Source: Strigops habroptila
Taxonomy: Eukaryota; Chordata; Aves; Psittaciformes; Psittacidae
Direction of reading: 5' to 3'
NCBI RefSeq assembly: GCF_004027225.2
Contig: NW_022651099.1
Coordinates: 1-64,000, forward strand
Length of the DNA: 64,000 bases
Position numbers and translations under genes: made by a program. This document shows, one piece after another, positions 12,771 to 35,099 of this stretch (the first letter of the stretch is position 1; each line of letters starts with the position of its first letter). The notes below the pieces were generated by a model. It was given only the letters and a program-made list of their open reading frames with translations. It was not told where the DNA came from and did no database searches.

Positions 12771-14900
12771 GGGACATGTCCCCAACACTGACCTTACACC
12801 CACTGGGGGGGGCTCCCGGTGTTCCCAACGCATCCATGTGTCCGTGTCACCGCGGTGTCCCCAAAGAGGGTCTGGTGGTTGTCACCATCGTCCTGAGGGC
12901 ACATGATGGGTGTCAGTCAGTCGAGGTGGGTGACATCCACCACCATAGGCACCCCTTACCCCATGCAACAGGCGGATCATGGGGGTGACCCACGGGACGG
13001 TGTCACCCCCATCCCGGTGTCACCCCTGGGGATTCCCACACGGTGTCACTGTGACGGTGACCCCGCGGCGCCGGGTGACACCGTGACCACCGGTGCGGTG
13101 TTGTCCTCGCGCCGGGAGCTCAACCGCGCCGGGATGGAAAGAGGAGCTTCCAAAGGAGGGGAAATAGGGAAAGAAGAGGAAAACACCCCAAAAGGAGAGA
13201 GAAAAAGGGGGGGTTGGGGCTGTTGAGGTGTCCCTGGAGCTTTGGGGGAAGGTTTTGGGGTGAAACAAGCCATAAACAGCCCCAAAAAGAGATGGGGAAT
13301 GGGGCTGCTTAGTGCTTAGCGGAGATTTGGGGGGGATTGAGAAGGATTTGGGGGGGTTAGGGGGTTTTGGGGGGTTTTGGTGCTGCTGTTGTGCGGCAAG
13401 GCTTTTCCCTGCTCCCCAAATCACTTGGATTTATGGATTTTGGAGGGCTTTTGAGGAAAACCACACTCTTGGGACACAACCACCCCCCAAAACCAGCGAA
13501 AACCCCACCTTAAACCCTCATTTTTTTTGGGGGGGGTGGGGTGTGTTTAACCCATTTCACCCCATTTTGGACAGCGGGAAGAGACCAGAAGCTCATCCCA
13601 CAACATTTCGGGGCCAAAAAAGCCCCCAAAGTGGCAAATTCAACCAGTTTGCCGAGGCGTGGGGCTGCTTTGGGGTGAATTTGAGGGATTTTGGGGTCCA
13701 AATCCCCTTTCTCAGGGTGGTTTTTGCCTGGTTTTGCTCCTTTTTAGGGGGGTGTTGCTTGGTTTTGCTCCTTTTTAGCCTGTTGGTTAAAGGGGGATGC
13801 GTTAAACCTTTGTCCCAGGGGTTGATGCAGGGTTTTAAGGTGTGTTTTCCCCCTTTCTTCGCCGTTTCCAGCGCCTTTTTCCCCCTTTATGAACGCGTTT
13901 CCCTCCTGCTTTAAGCAGCACCAAACCACTCCCTCCTCAAGTATGTCAAAGTAGGCAAAAAGAACCCAAATCCACCTTAAAAACCACCCTTTTTTAGCTC
14001 TTTTCCCCCCCTTTTTTTTTACGGGCGGGGGGTTTAAACCCCCCCCCGGTTGCGTTTTAAGTGTAAAACAGCCAAAAAGAGGCAAAAAGAGGCAAAAAGG
14101 AGGCGACGGAGCTAGAATGGAACTAGTTAACCTTTAGCAATTTATGCTGATGTCACACTGAGCATGAGTAGTGATTAATCCAACCCCCCCCCCCGTTTGA
14201 AATAGTTTTATTAAAGGGGGGGGGGAAAGGGAAAAAGGAGAAAGAAAAAAAAGAGGGGGGGGAACAGGATATATATAAAAAAATAGATATAATTTACCGC
14301 AGCCATCTTTGTTTGGCGCCGAATTCTTCCTCTTTTTTTTTTCAAACCCCCCCCCCCCTTCCCTCTTTTTTCCACCCAAATCGCGGGACCTGCGGGGCTG
14401 AAGCACTGCAAAACATGGGCAAACAAGGCGGAAAAGCGTTCAAAACGCCGAAAACACCTTAATATTTCGAGAGAGATAAAAAGCGATTAAACGCGCCGCG
14501 GCGATGATCCGCCTTTAGCGGCAGCGAAAAGCGGTGGGGGGGGGGGAAGCTTTAAATAGTCATTTTTTCCCCCCCCGTTTGCTCTTTTTGCCTCGTTTTA
14601 ACGCATTTTCGGCTTCTTTTTAAGCGGTTTTTGTTATTTTGGAGCCTTTTTTTACCGTTTCGTGCCGTTTTTATACGCTTTTTCTACCCCGCAACAAGGT
14701 GTGTGTGTATGTGTGGGAGCGGGGCGCCTCCGAACCCTCCATTCGGCCATTTTAAGCTCATTTTTTTTACTACTTAAAAACAGAGGGGGGGGTGAGGGGG
14801 GGTGGGTTTTTTGGGGCGTTTTATCCCTTTTTAACCCCCCTCTTCCTTTCCAAACCTTTATTTTCTCTTTATTCCACCATTTTTACCTCAGGAATCGTTG
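12770..14900. other. Intergenic, mostly unique sequence between SENP3 and CHD3
   Basis: This is one of the few non-repetitive, less GC-rich stretches. A consensus E2F-type site TTTGGCGCC lies at 14312-14320, next to 'agccatctttg' (a minus-strand AAGATGGCT, YY1-like). Poly-T and poly-C homopolymers are frequent. Open frames such as 13312-13914 show no family resemblance and are rich in F/G from homopolymers; I do not call them genes. A CHD3 upstream regulatory role is only inferred from position. Confidence 0.4.
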
Positions 14901-14929
14901 TTTTATATACCGGGGGGGGGGGGGGTCGC

Positions 14930-15194
14930 GTTTAGACGCGCGTTTCGGCGCCGCCATTTTCGCGCCTCCGCGCGCCCCCCCCCCAACACCACTTTAAACG
15001 CGTTATTTCTGACAGGATTTTAAGCGTTTTTTCGCGTTTTTTCCACTTTTTCAAGCAAAAAGAACCTTTTCGCACCCGGTCCAACGGGGCACGGGTGTGT
15101 ATAACGGCGGGGAGGGTGGGGGGGGGTTCCCGGTTTACACCGAGGGGCTCCCTCCGCTCCGCCTTCACTGCCGGCTCCCCCCCTCAGCCCCGCC
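14930..15194 (+). promoter_or_regulatory. CHD3: CHD3 promoter and 5' UTR
   Basis: A CpG-rich block directly before the CHD3 ATG. It contains GCCGCCATTTT (14949-14959; a YY1-type site on the minus strand) fused to TTTTCGCGCC (14957-14966; E2F-like), and no TATA box. The ATG context is GCCATGG. The transcription start itself cannot be placed. Confidence 0.55.
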
Positions 15195-28340
<13,146 letters not shown>

Positions 28341-28369
28341 TGAGAGACCCCCCCCCCCAGCGAATGGGT

Positions 28370-29521
28370 GACACCCCACTATCAATGGGTGCTGCCCAAA
28401 AGCATGGGGACCCCCCCCAAGGTGATGCTGGAGGGGGTTTGGGGGTCCTTGGTGGGGTGTGGGGGTACATAAAGGGGTTTGGGGGTCTTTAAGGGGTCAG
28501 GGGGTCTTTAGGGTGCCCCCCTGAATGCATAGGTGCTGCTTGCAGTGCATGGGTGACAGCACGCAATGAATGGGGTGCCCCTCCATTGAATGGGTGCTGC
28601 CCACAATGAATGGGTGACACCCCCCTAATGAATGGGGCACCACCCCCATGAACGGGTGCTGCCCACAATGAATGGGGACACCTCCCCAATGAATGGGTGC
28701 TGCCCACAATGAATGGGTGACACCCCCTTAAATGAGTGGGTGACACCCCCCCAATGAATGGGGCACCACCCCCATGAACGGGTGCTGCCCACAATGAATG
28801 GGGACACCCCCTGAATGAATGGGTGCTGCCCACAATGAATGGGTGACACCCCGCAATGAATGGGTGACACCCCACTATCAATGGGTGCTGCCCAAAAGCA
28901 TGGGGACCCCCCCCCAAGGTGATGCTGGAGGGGGTTTGGGGGTCCTTGGTGGGGTGTGGGGGTACATAAAGGGGTTTGGGGGTCTTTAAGGAGGTCGTGG
29001 GGGGGCTTTAGGGTGCCCCGCTGAATGCATAGGTGCTGCTTGCAGTGCATGGGTGACAGCACGCAATGAATGGGGCACCCCTCCATTGAATGGGTGCTGC
29101 CCACAATGAATGGGTGACACCCCCCTAATGAATGGGGCACCACCCCCATGAACGGGTGCTGCCCACAATGAATGGGGACACCTCCCCAATGAATGGGTGC
29201 TGCCCACAATGAATGGGTGACACCCCCTTAAATGAGTGGGTGACACCCCCCCAATGAATGGGGCACCACCCCCATGAACGGGTGCTGCCCACAATGAATG
29301 GGGACACCCCCTGAATGAATGGGTGCTGCCCACAATGAATGGGTGACACCCCGCAATGAATGGGTGACACCCCACTATCAATGGGTGCTGCCCAAAAGCA
29401 TGGGGACCCCCCCCCAAGGTGATGCTGGAGGGGGCTTGGGGGTCCTCGGTGGGGTGTGGGGGTACATAAAGGGGTTTGGGGGTCTTTAAGGAGGTCGTGG
29501 GGGGGCTTTAGGGTGCCCCGC
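28370..29521. repeat. Tandem array of about 498-bp units in CHD3 intron 5, running into the gap
   Basis: The phrase 'atcaatgggtgctgcccaaa' recurs at 28381, 28877 and 29377 (spacing 496 and 500). Each unit is itself built of 'acaatgaatgggtgac' subunits of about 30 bp plus a G-rich segment near 'acataaaggggtttgg'. Units are nearly identical. The sequence stops at 29521 at the position corresponding to about 29022 of the previous unit, so the array continues into the gap. Confidence 0.92.
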
Positions 29522-30020
29522 NNNNNNNNNNNNNNNNNNNNNNNNNNNNNNNNNNNNNNNNNNNNNNNNNNNNNNNNNNNNNNNNNNNNNNNNNNNNNNN
29601 NNNNNNNNNNNNNNNNNNNNNNNNNNNNNNNNNNNNNNNNNNNNNNNNNNNNNNNNNNNNNNNNNNNNNNNNNNNNNNNNNNNNNNNNNNNNNNNNNNNN
29701 NNNNNNNNNNNNNNNNNNNNNNNNNNNNNNNNNNNNNNNNNNNNNNNNNNNNNNNNNNNNNNNNNNNNNNNNNNNNNNNNNNNNNNNNNNNNNNNNNNNN
29801 NNNNNNNNNNNNNNNNNNNNNNNNNNNNNNNNNNNNNNNNNNNNNNNNNNNNNNNNNNNNNNNNNNNNNNNNNNNNNNNNNNNNNNNNNNNNNNNNNNNN
29901 NNNNNNNNNNNNNNNNNNNNNNNNNNNNNNNNNNNNNNNNNNNNNNNNNNNNNNNNNNNNNNNNNNNNNNNNNNNNNNNNNNNNNNNNNNNNNNNNNNNN
30001 NNNNNNNNNNNNNNNNNNNN
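29522..30020. other. Assembly gap (499 N)
   Basis: An unbroken run of N. Its left edge is inside the 498-bp satellite of CHD3 intron 5 and its right edge is in an unrelated CpG island. The rest of CHD3 (PHD, chromo and helicase exons) is not found to the right, so the gap either hides many kilobases or is a false join. Confidence 0.98.
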
Positions 30021-30180
30021 GAGCGGCGGCGGCGGCAGCGGGAGCGGCGGAGGCAAAGCGCGGCCTCACGGAGCGACCGGAGGCGGCGGCGGCGGCGCCG
30101 GAGCAGCAGCAGCAGCCACAGGCACAGCCCGGCCGCGGGCGCCGGCATCTTGGGGCGGGGGCGCGCACGTAGAGGAGGGG
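30021..30180 (-). other. Possible first exon / 5' end of an unidentified minus-strand gene, cut by the gap
   Basis: A CGG/GCC-rich CpG island. On the minus strand an ATG at 30148 in the context CCAAGATGCCG opens a frame of 42 codons (MPAPAAGLCLWLLLLLRR, then arginine-rich) that runs into the gap. CCAAGATG resembles a YY1-type initiator. A 5' UTR is as likely as coding sequence. It matches no gene I recognise; it might also belong to MPDU1's CpG promoter. Confidence 0.3.
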
Positions 30181-31075
30181 GCGGGGGCGCGCAAAGGGGC
30201 GTGATTTAAGGAGTGAATGGGGCGGGGGCGCGCAGCGGGGAGCGCTCATTCAGAATGAAGGGGCGGGGGCGCTCAATGGGGGCGTGGGGACGTGGGAGGA
30301 GCGTGGTGACGTAGGGAACAGGGGCGGGGGCGCGCAATGGGAGCGGTCATTCAGAATGAAGGGGCGGGAACGCGCAATGGGGCGTGATTAAGGAGTGAAT
30401 GGGGCGGGGACGCGCGTTGGAACGTGGGGAACGTAGGGAATAGGGGCGGGGACGCGCAATGGGGCGTGGGGACGTGGGGGAGGCGTGGTGACGTAGGGAA
30501 TGGGGCGGGGGCGCGCAATGGGGAGCGGTCATTCAGAATGAAGGGGCGGGGACGCGCATTGGGGACGTGGTGACGCAGTGGGGGCGTGGCTACGTAGTGG
30601 GTAAGAGCGGGGACGCGCAATGGGGCGTGGGGACGTAGGGAATAGGGGCGGGGACGCGCACTAGGGCGTGCTGACGTAGAGGGTAAGATCGGGGACGCGC
30701 ATTCGGGCGTGATTACGTAGGAATAGGGGCGGAGGCGTGCGATGGGGCGTGGTGACGTAGTGAATGGGGGTGGGGACGAGCACTGGGGGCTTGGTGACGT
30801 AGAGAATGGGGCGGGGACGCGCACTGGGGAGCGGTCACTCAGAATGTAGCGGCGGGGACGCGCATTGGGGGCGTGGTGACGCGGTGGAGGCGTGGTGACG
30901 TAGCGAATAGGGGCGGGAACGCGCAAGGGGGAGTGATTATGGAGTGGGGCGGGGACGCGCATTGGGGGCGTGGTGACGCGGTGGGGGCGTGGTTACGTAG
31001 CGCGTAAGAACGGGAACGCGCACTGAAAGGGGCGGAGCTTCCCATTGAGGGGCGGAGCTTCCCATTGAGGAGCGT
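30180..31075. repeat. Tandem array of promoter-type motifs upstream of MPDU1
   Basis: Units of variable length repeat 'ggggcggggacgcgc', 'aatggggcgtgg' and 'tgacgtaggga'. GGGGCGGGG is an SP1-type GC box. TGACGTAG (six exact copies, near 30307, 30490, 30671, 30753, 30796 and 30897, with further variants) is a CRE/ATF-like half-site. 'cgcgcattgg' carries an inverted CCAAT. Unlike the intronic arrays it is rich in CpG. Confidence 0.8.
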
Positions 31076-31214
31076 GTCCTCATGAAGCAACGCCTCCCTG
31101 CAGCCAATGGCGTTGGCGGGCTCGGGGATGGGGGGCGTGTCCTCGTGACGCAAGGCCTCCCTGCAGCCAATGGCGTTGGCGGGCTCGGCGGGGGCGTGCC
31201 CAGGCGGAAGCGCG
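31075..31214 (+). promoter_or_regulatory. MPDU1: MPDU1 proximal promoter with duplicated CCAAT module
   Basis: A segment of about 64 bp is present twice in tandem (about 31085-31140 and 31149-31200), each with 'ctccctgcagccaatggcg', so two CCAAT boxes stand 64 bp apart. The second copy ends just before the MPDU1 ATG (context GCGATGG). No TATA box is seen. Confidence 0.65.
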
Positions 31215-34200
31215 ATGGAGCCGCTGCGGGGCTGGCTCGTCCCGGCGCTGCTGCCCGAGCGCTGCTTCGAGGAGCTCGTCCTGGGGCTGCAGCTGCTGCA
31301 CGGTGCGGGGGGGGCAGCTATAATGGGGGGTAATGGGGGGGTGTCGGTAATGGGGGGCAGCGGTAATGGGGGGTATGGTAACGGGGGGGTATCGGTAATG
31401 GGGAGGATCGATAATGGGGGGGATCGATAATGGGGGGTATCGGTAATGGGGGGATCGATAATGGGGTATTGGTAAATGGTGGGGTGTCTGTAATGGGAGG
31501 ATCAATAATGGGGGGGTATGGGTAAAGCGGTATCGGTAATAGGGGGGTGTCGATAATGGGGGGTATTGGTAATGGCGGGGTCGGTAATGGGGGGGACCGA
31601 TAATGGGGGGTATCGGTAATGGGGGGTATCGATAATGGGGGGGGATTGATAATGGGGGGCATCGATAGTGGGGGTGTCAGTAATGGGAGGGGATCGGTAC
31701 TGGGGGGTATGGGTAATGGGGGGATATGGTAATGGGGGGGTATCGATAATGGGGGGGTGTCGGTAATGGGGGGATCAGTAATGGGGGGGTATTGGTAATG
31801 GGGGGATCGATAATGGGGGGGTATCAGTAATGGGAGGGGGAATGATAATGGGGAGGTATCAATAATGGGAGGTATCGATAATGGGGGGGAGCGATAATGG
31901 GGGGAGCAATAATGGGGGGGATCGATAATGGGGGGTATTGGTAATGGGGGGTATCAATAATGGGGGGTATCGATAATGGAGGGGGATCGATAATAGGGGT
32001 ATGGGTAATGGGGGGGGATCGATAATGGGGGGTATCAGTAATTGGGCGATATTGGTAATGGAGGGGTGTCGATAATGGGGGGATATCAATAAGGGGGGGT
32101 GTCGGTAATGGGGGGGTGCCGGTAATGGGGGTATTGGTAATGGGGGGGATCGATAACCCCGTGTCCCCCCCCCAGTTCCGTGTCTGCGGATCCTGCTCAG
32201 CAAAGTGCTGGGTTACGGCATCGTGGCGGGCTCCGTCATGGGTAAAGGGGGTCTATGGGGGATATGGGGGGGCTATAGGAGGTTATGGGGGGGCTTTGGG
32301 GTGGTGCATGGGGGGGGGTTTGGGGGTCTATGGGGGTTATAGGGGGTATGGGGGGGGTTTGGGGGGTTATTGGGGGCTCCATTGTGTGTCTATGGGGTGC
32401 TCCCCTGTGTGTCTATGGGGGGTTCCATTGTGTGTCTATGGGGGGCTCCCCTGTGTGTCTATGGGGGTGTCCACTGTGTGTCTATGGGGGGCTCCCCTGT
32501 GTATCTATGGGGGCTCCATTGTGTCTATAGGGGGGCTCCCCTGTATGTCTATATTGGGCTCCATTGTGTGTCTGTGGGGGGCTCCCCTGTGTATCTATGG
32601 GGGGGGCTCTCCCCTGTGTGTCTATGGGGGCTCCACTGTGTATCTATGGGGGGGCTCCATTGTGTCTATAGGGGGGCTCCATTGTGTCTATATGGGTCTT
32701 CATTGTGTGTCTATGGGGGGCTCCCCCGTGTATCTATGGGGTGCTCTATTGTGTGTCTATGTGGGGCTCCCCTGTCTATCTATGGGGCTCTCCCCTGTGT
32801 GTCTATGGGGGGCTCCATCGTGTCTATGGGGGGGGCTCCATTGTGTATCTATGGGGTGCTCCACTGTGTGTCTATGGGGTGCTCCACTGTGTATCTATGG
32901 GGCTCTCCCGTGTGTGTCTATGGGGCTCTCCCCTGTGTATCTCTATATGAGGACACCGGGGGGGATTTTTGGGGGCACCCACCCGTGTCCCCCCCCCCCA
33001 GTGAAGCTGCCGCAGGTGCTGCGGGTGCTGGGTGCCCGCAGTGGGGCCGGGCTCAGCGTCCCGGGGGTGCTGCTGGAGCTGCTGGCGCTGGCGGGGAGCG
33101 TCGCCTATGGGTGCTCCAGGGCCTTCCCCTTCAGGTAAGGACGCACCTAATGGGGTGCTGATGGAGGGGGAAGGGGGGGGGCAGCACCCATGGGTGCCCC
33201 CTATGACTCTCTTTCCCCCCACCCCACACAGTGCTTGGGGTGAAGCGCTCTTCCTCCTCCTGCAGACCATGACCCTCGGCTTCCTCATGCAGCACTTTGG
33301 GGGGCACACGGGGAGAGGTAAATGGGGTCTATGGGGGGGGCACCCATGGGTGCTCCTTTGCCTTCGTTATAACCCCCCCCCCCCCCATTGTTTTTACAGG
33401 GGTGCTGCTGGTGGCTGGTTACTGGGTGTTATTGGGTGCCCTCCTCTCCCCCCACGCCCCCCCCCGGGCTCATCACCTTCCTCCAAGCGGCCAATCTGCC
33501 CATCATCATCCTCAGCAGGGTGAGGGGGGGGGCACCCATGGGTGGTGGTGGGGGGGTGTCACCATAAACCCCCTCCCCCTGAACTGACCCAGTGGTTTGT
33601 TCCCCCCTATTCAACCCAATGGTTCATTCTTACCCCCCCCCAAATCGACCCAATGGTTCATTCCCCCCCCCAATTCACCCAAATGGTTCATTCTCCCCCC
33701 CAATTCACCCCAATGGTTCATTCCCCCCCCAATTCATCCAAATGGTTCATTCTCCCCCCCCCAAATCGACCCAATGGTTCATTCCCCCCCCCCCCAATTC
33801 ACCCCAATGGTTCATTCCCCCCCATTCACCCCAATGGTCCCCATCACCCCCAATTCAACCCAATTGGGGGGGGGGTCCTTGATGGGAAGTGTCCATATGT
33901 GACCCCCCCCTTTATGTGACCCCCCCCCATTTATGTGACCTCCCCCTTTATGTGACCCCCCCTTTATGTGACCTCCCTTTATGTGACCCCGCCCTTTATG
34001 TGACCCCCCCTTTATGTCCCCCCCCAATTCACCCCAATGGTTCATTCCCCCCCATTCACCCCAATGGTCCCCATCACCCCCAATTCAACCCAATGGGGGG
34101 GGGGGTCCTTGATGCGAAGTCCTTGACCCCCCCCTTTATGTGACCCCCCCTTTATGTGACCCCCCCTTTATGTGACACCCCCCTTTATATCCCCCCCTTT

Positions 34201-34987
34201 ATGTGAACCCCCCTTTATGTGAACCCCCCTTTATGTGACCCCCCCTTTATGTGACCCCCCTTTTATGTCCCCCCCCAATTCACCCCAATGGTTCATTCCC
34301 CCCATTCACCCCAATGGTCCCCATCACCCCCAATTCAACCCAATGGGGGGGGGGGTCCTTGATGCAAAGTGTCTATATATGACCCCCCCCTTTATGTGAC
34401 ACCCCCCCCTTATGTGACCCTCCTTTATGTCTCCCCCCTTTATATGACACCCCCCTTATGTGACCCCCCCTTTATGTGACCCCCCCCTTTTATGTCCCCC
34501 CCAATTCACCCCAATGGTCCCCATCACCCCCAATTCAACCCAATGGGGGGGGGGGTCCTTGATGCAAAGTGTCTATATGTGACCCCCCCTTTATGTGACC
34601 CCCCCTTTATGTGACCCCCCCCTTTATACGACACCCCCCCTTTATATCCCCCCCCCCAGCTCCTTCAAGCCGCCACCAACTACCGCCAAGGCCACACGGG
34701 GCAGCTTTCGGGGGTCACCACCACCCTCTTATTTGGGGGGGCCCTGGCGCGGGTCTTCACTTCCCTTCAGGTGTGACCCCCCCCCACACCTTGGACCCCC
34801 CCAAATCCCCTTTTCCCCCCCCCCCCCCCCCCCAAAAATGTTCTTCCATCCCCAACAGGAGACGGGGGACCCGCTCCTGGCCTTGACCTTCGCCACGTCG
34901 GCCGCCTGCAATGGGCTCCTATTGGGGCAGCTGCTCTATTATAGGGGGGGGACCCCCAAATCTCCCCCTCACCCCAAAGTGGACTGA
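31215..34987 (+). CDS. MPDU1: MPDU1, mannose-P-dolichol utilization defect 1 protein
   Basis: A multi-pass ER membrane protein of the PQ-loop/SWEET-related family, needed for use of dolichol-phosphate mannose and glucose in glycan and GPI assembly. Exons: 31215-31302, 32176-32241, 33002-33134, 33232-33317, 33400-33519, 34660-34770, 34859-34987, all GT/AG. Recognisable segments include [50 protein letters not shown] (PQ motif), [19 protein letters not shown] and [14 protein letters not shown]. The length is about 243 residues, against 247 in human. Exon sums give 733 bases, one too many: exon 5 has nine C after 'cacg' near 33457, and the frame needs eight. Downstream of it, [17 protein letters not shown] then reads correctly. 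This is a homopolymer indel, probably a sequencing error because everything else is intact. The C-terminus ends in PHPKVD rather than the lysine-rich human tail. Confidence 0.95.
31310..32160. repeat. MPDU1 intron 1 minisatellite
   Basis: Units of 12-18 bp: 'ggtaatggggggtatc' and 'gataatgggggggatc', with occasional 'gtgtc'. It starts directly at the exon 1 donor and ends at the exon 2 pyrimidine tract, so it is effectively the whole intron. Confidence 0.92.
32260..32955. repeat. MPDU1 intron 2 minisatellite
   Basis: Units of about 32 bp: 'gtgtgtctatggggggctcc' followed by 'cctgtgtatct' or 'attgtgtctat'. Open frames of up to 340 residues cross it because the unit has no stop; they are not coding except where they overlap MPDU1 exon 3. 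Confidence 0.9.
33590..34650. repeat. MPDU1 intron 5 double minisatellite
   Basis: Two units alternate in blocks: 'caattcaccccaatggttca' with C runs (about 30 bp), and 'ccctttatgtgacccc' (15-16 bp). A block containing both plus 'ccttgatgcaaagtgtc' is repeated at about 33880, 34120, 34360 and 34560. Here the RNA-sense strand is C-rich, the opposite of MPDU1 introns 1 and 2. Confidence 0.88.
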
Positions 34988-35071
34988 CCCCGGATGCCCC
35001 CCAAACCCCCCCCACAATGGGGGGGGGGGGTAAAAAGGGGGTTTTTGTGGGGTCAAACATCCCCTTCGTTA

Positions 35072-35077
35072 ATTAAA
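35072..35077 (+). terminator. MPDU1: MPDU1 poly(A) signal (ATTAAA)
   Basis: ATTAAA lies 85 bases after the MPDU1 stop codon, followed by 'tgcgttttcactggtg', a T/G-rich element expected downstream of cleavage. This is the only candidate before the next satellite. Confidence 0.7.
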
Positions 35078-35099
35078 TGCGTTTTCACTGGTGCTATGG

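Noticed and set aside
12770-12990. Possible minus-strand exon with AG/GT-like borders between repeats
   Set aside because: The translated pieces match nothing I recognise and the borders occur by chance in GTGACA-rich sequence.
13312-13914. 200-residue frame in the SENP3-CHD3 spacer
   Set aside because: No family resemblance; residues come from G/T homopolymers; no splice or start support.
29125-30249. Open frame of 374 residues across the gap
   Set aside because: Most of it is N; the joined parts are satellite and CpG island.
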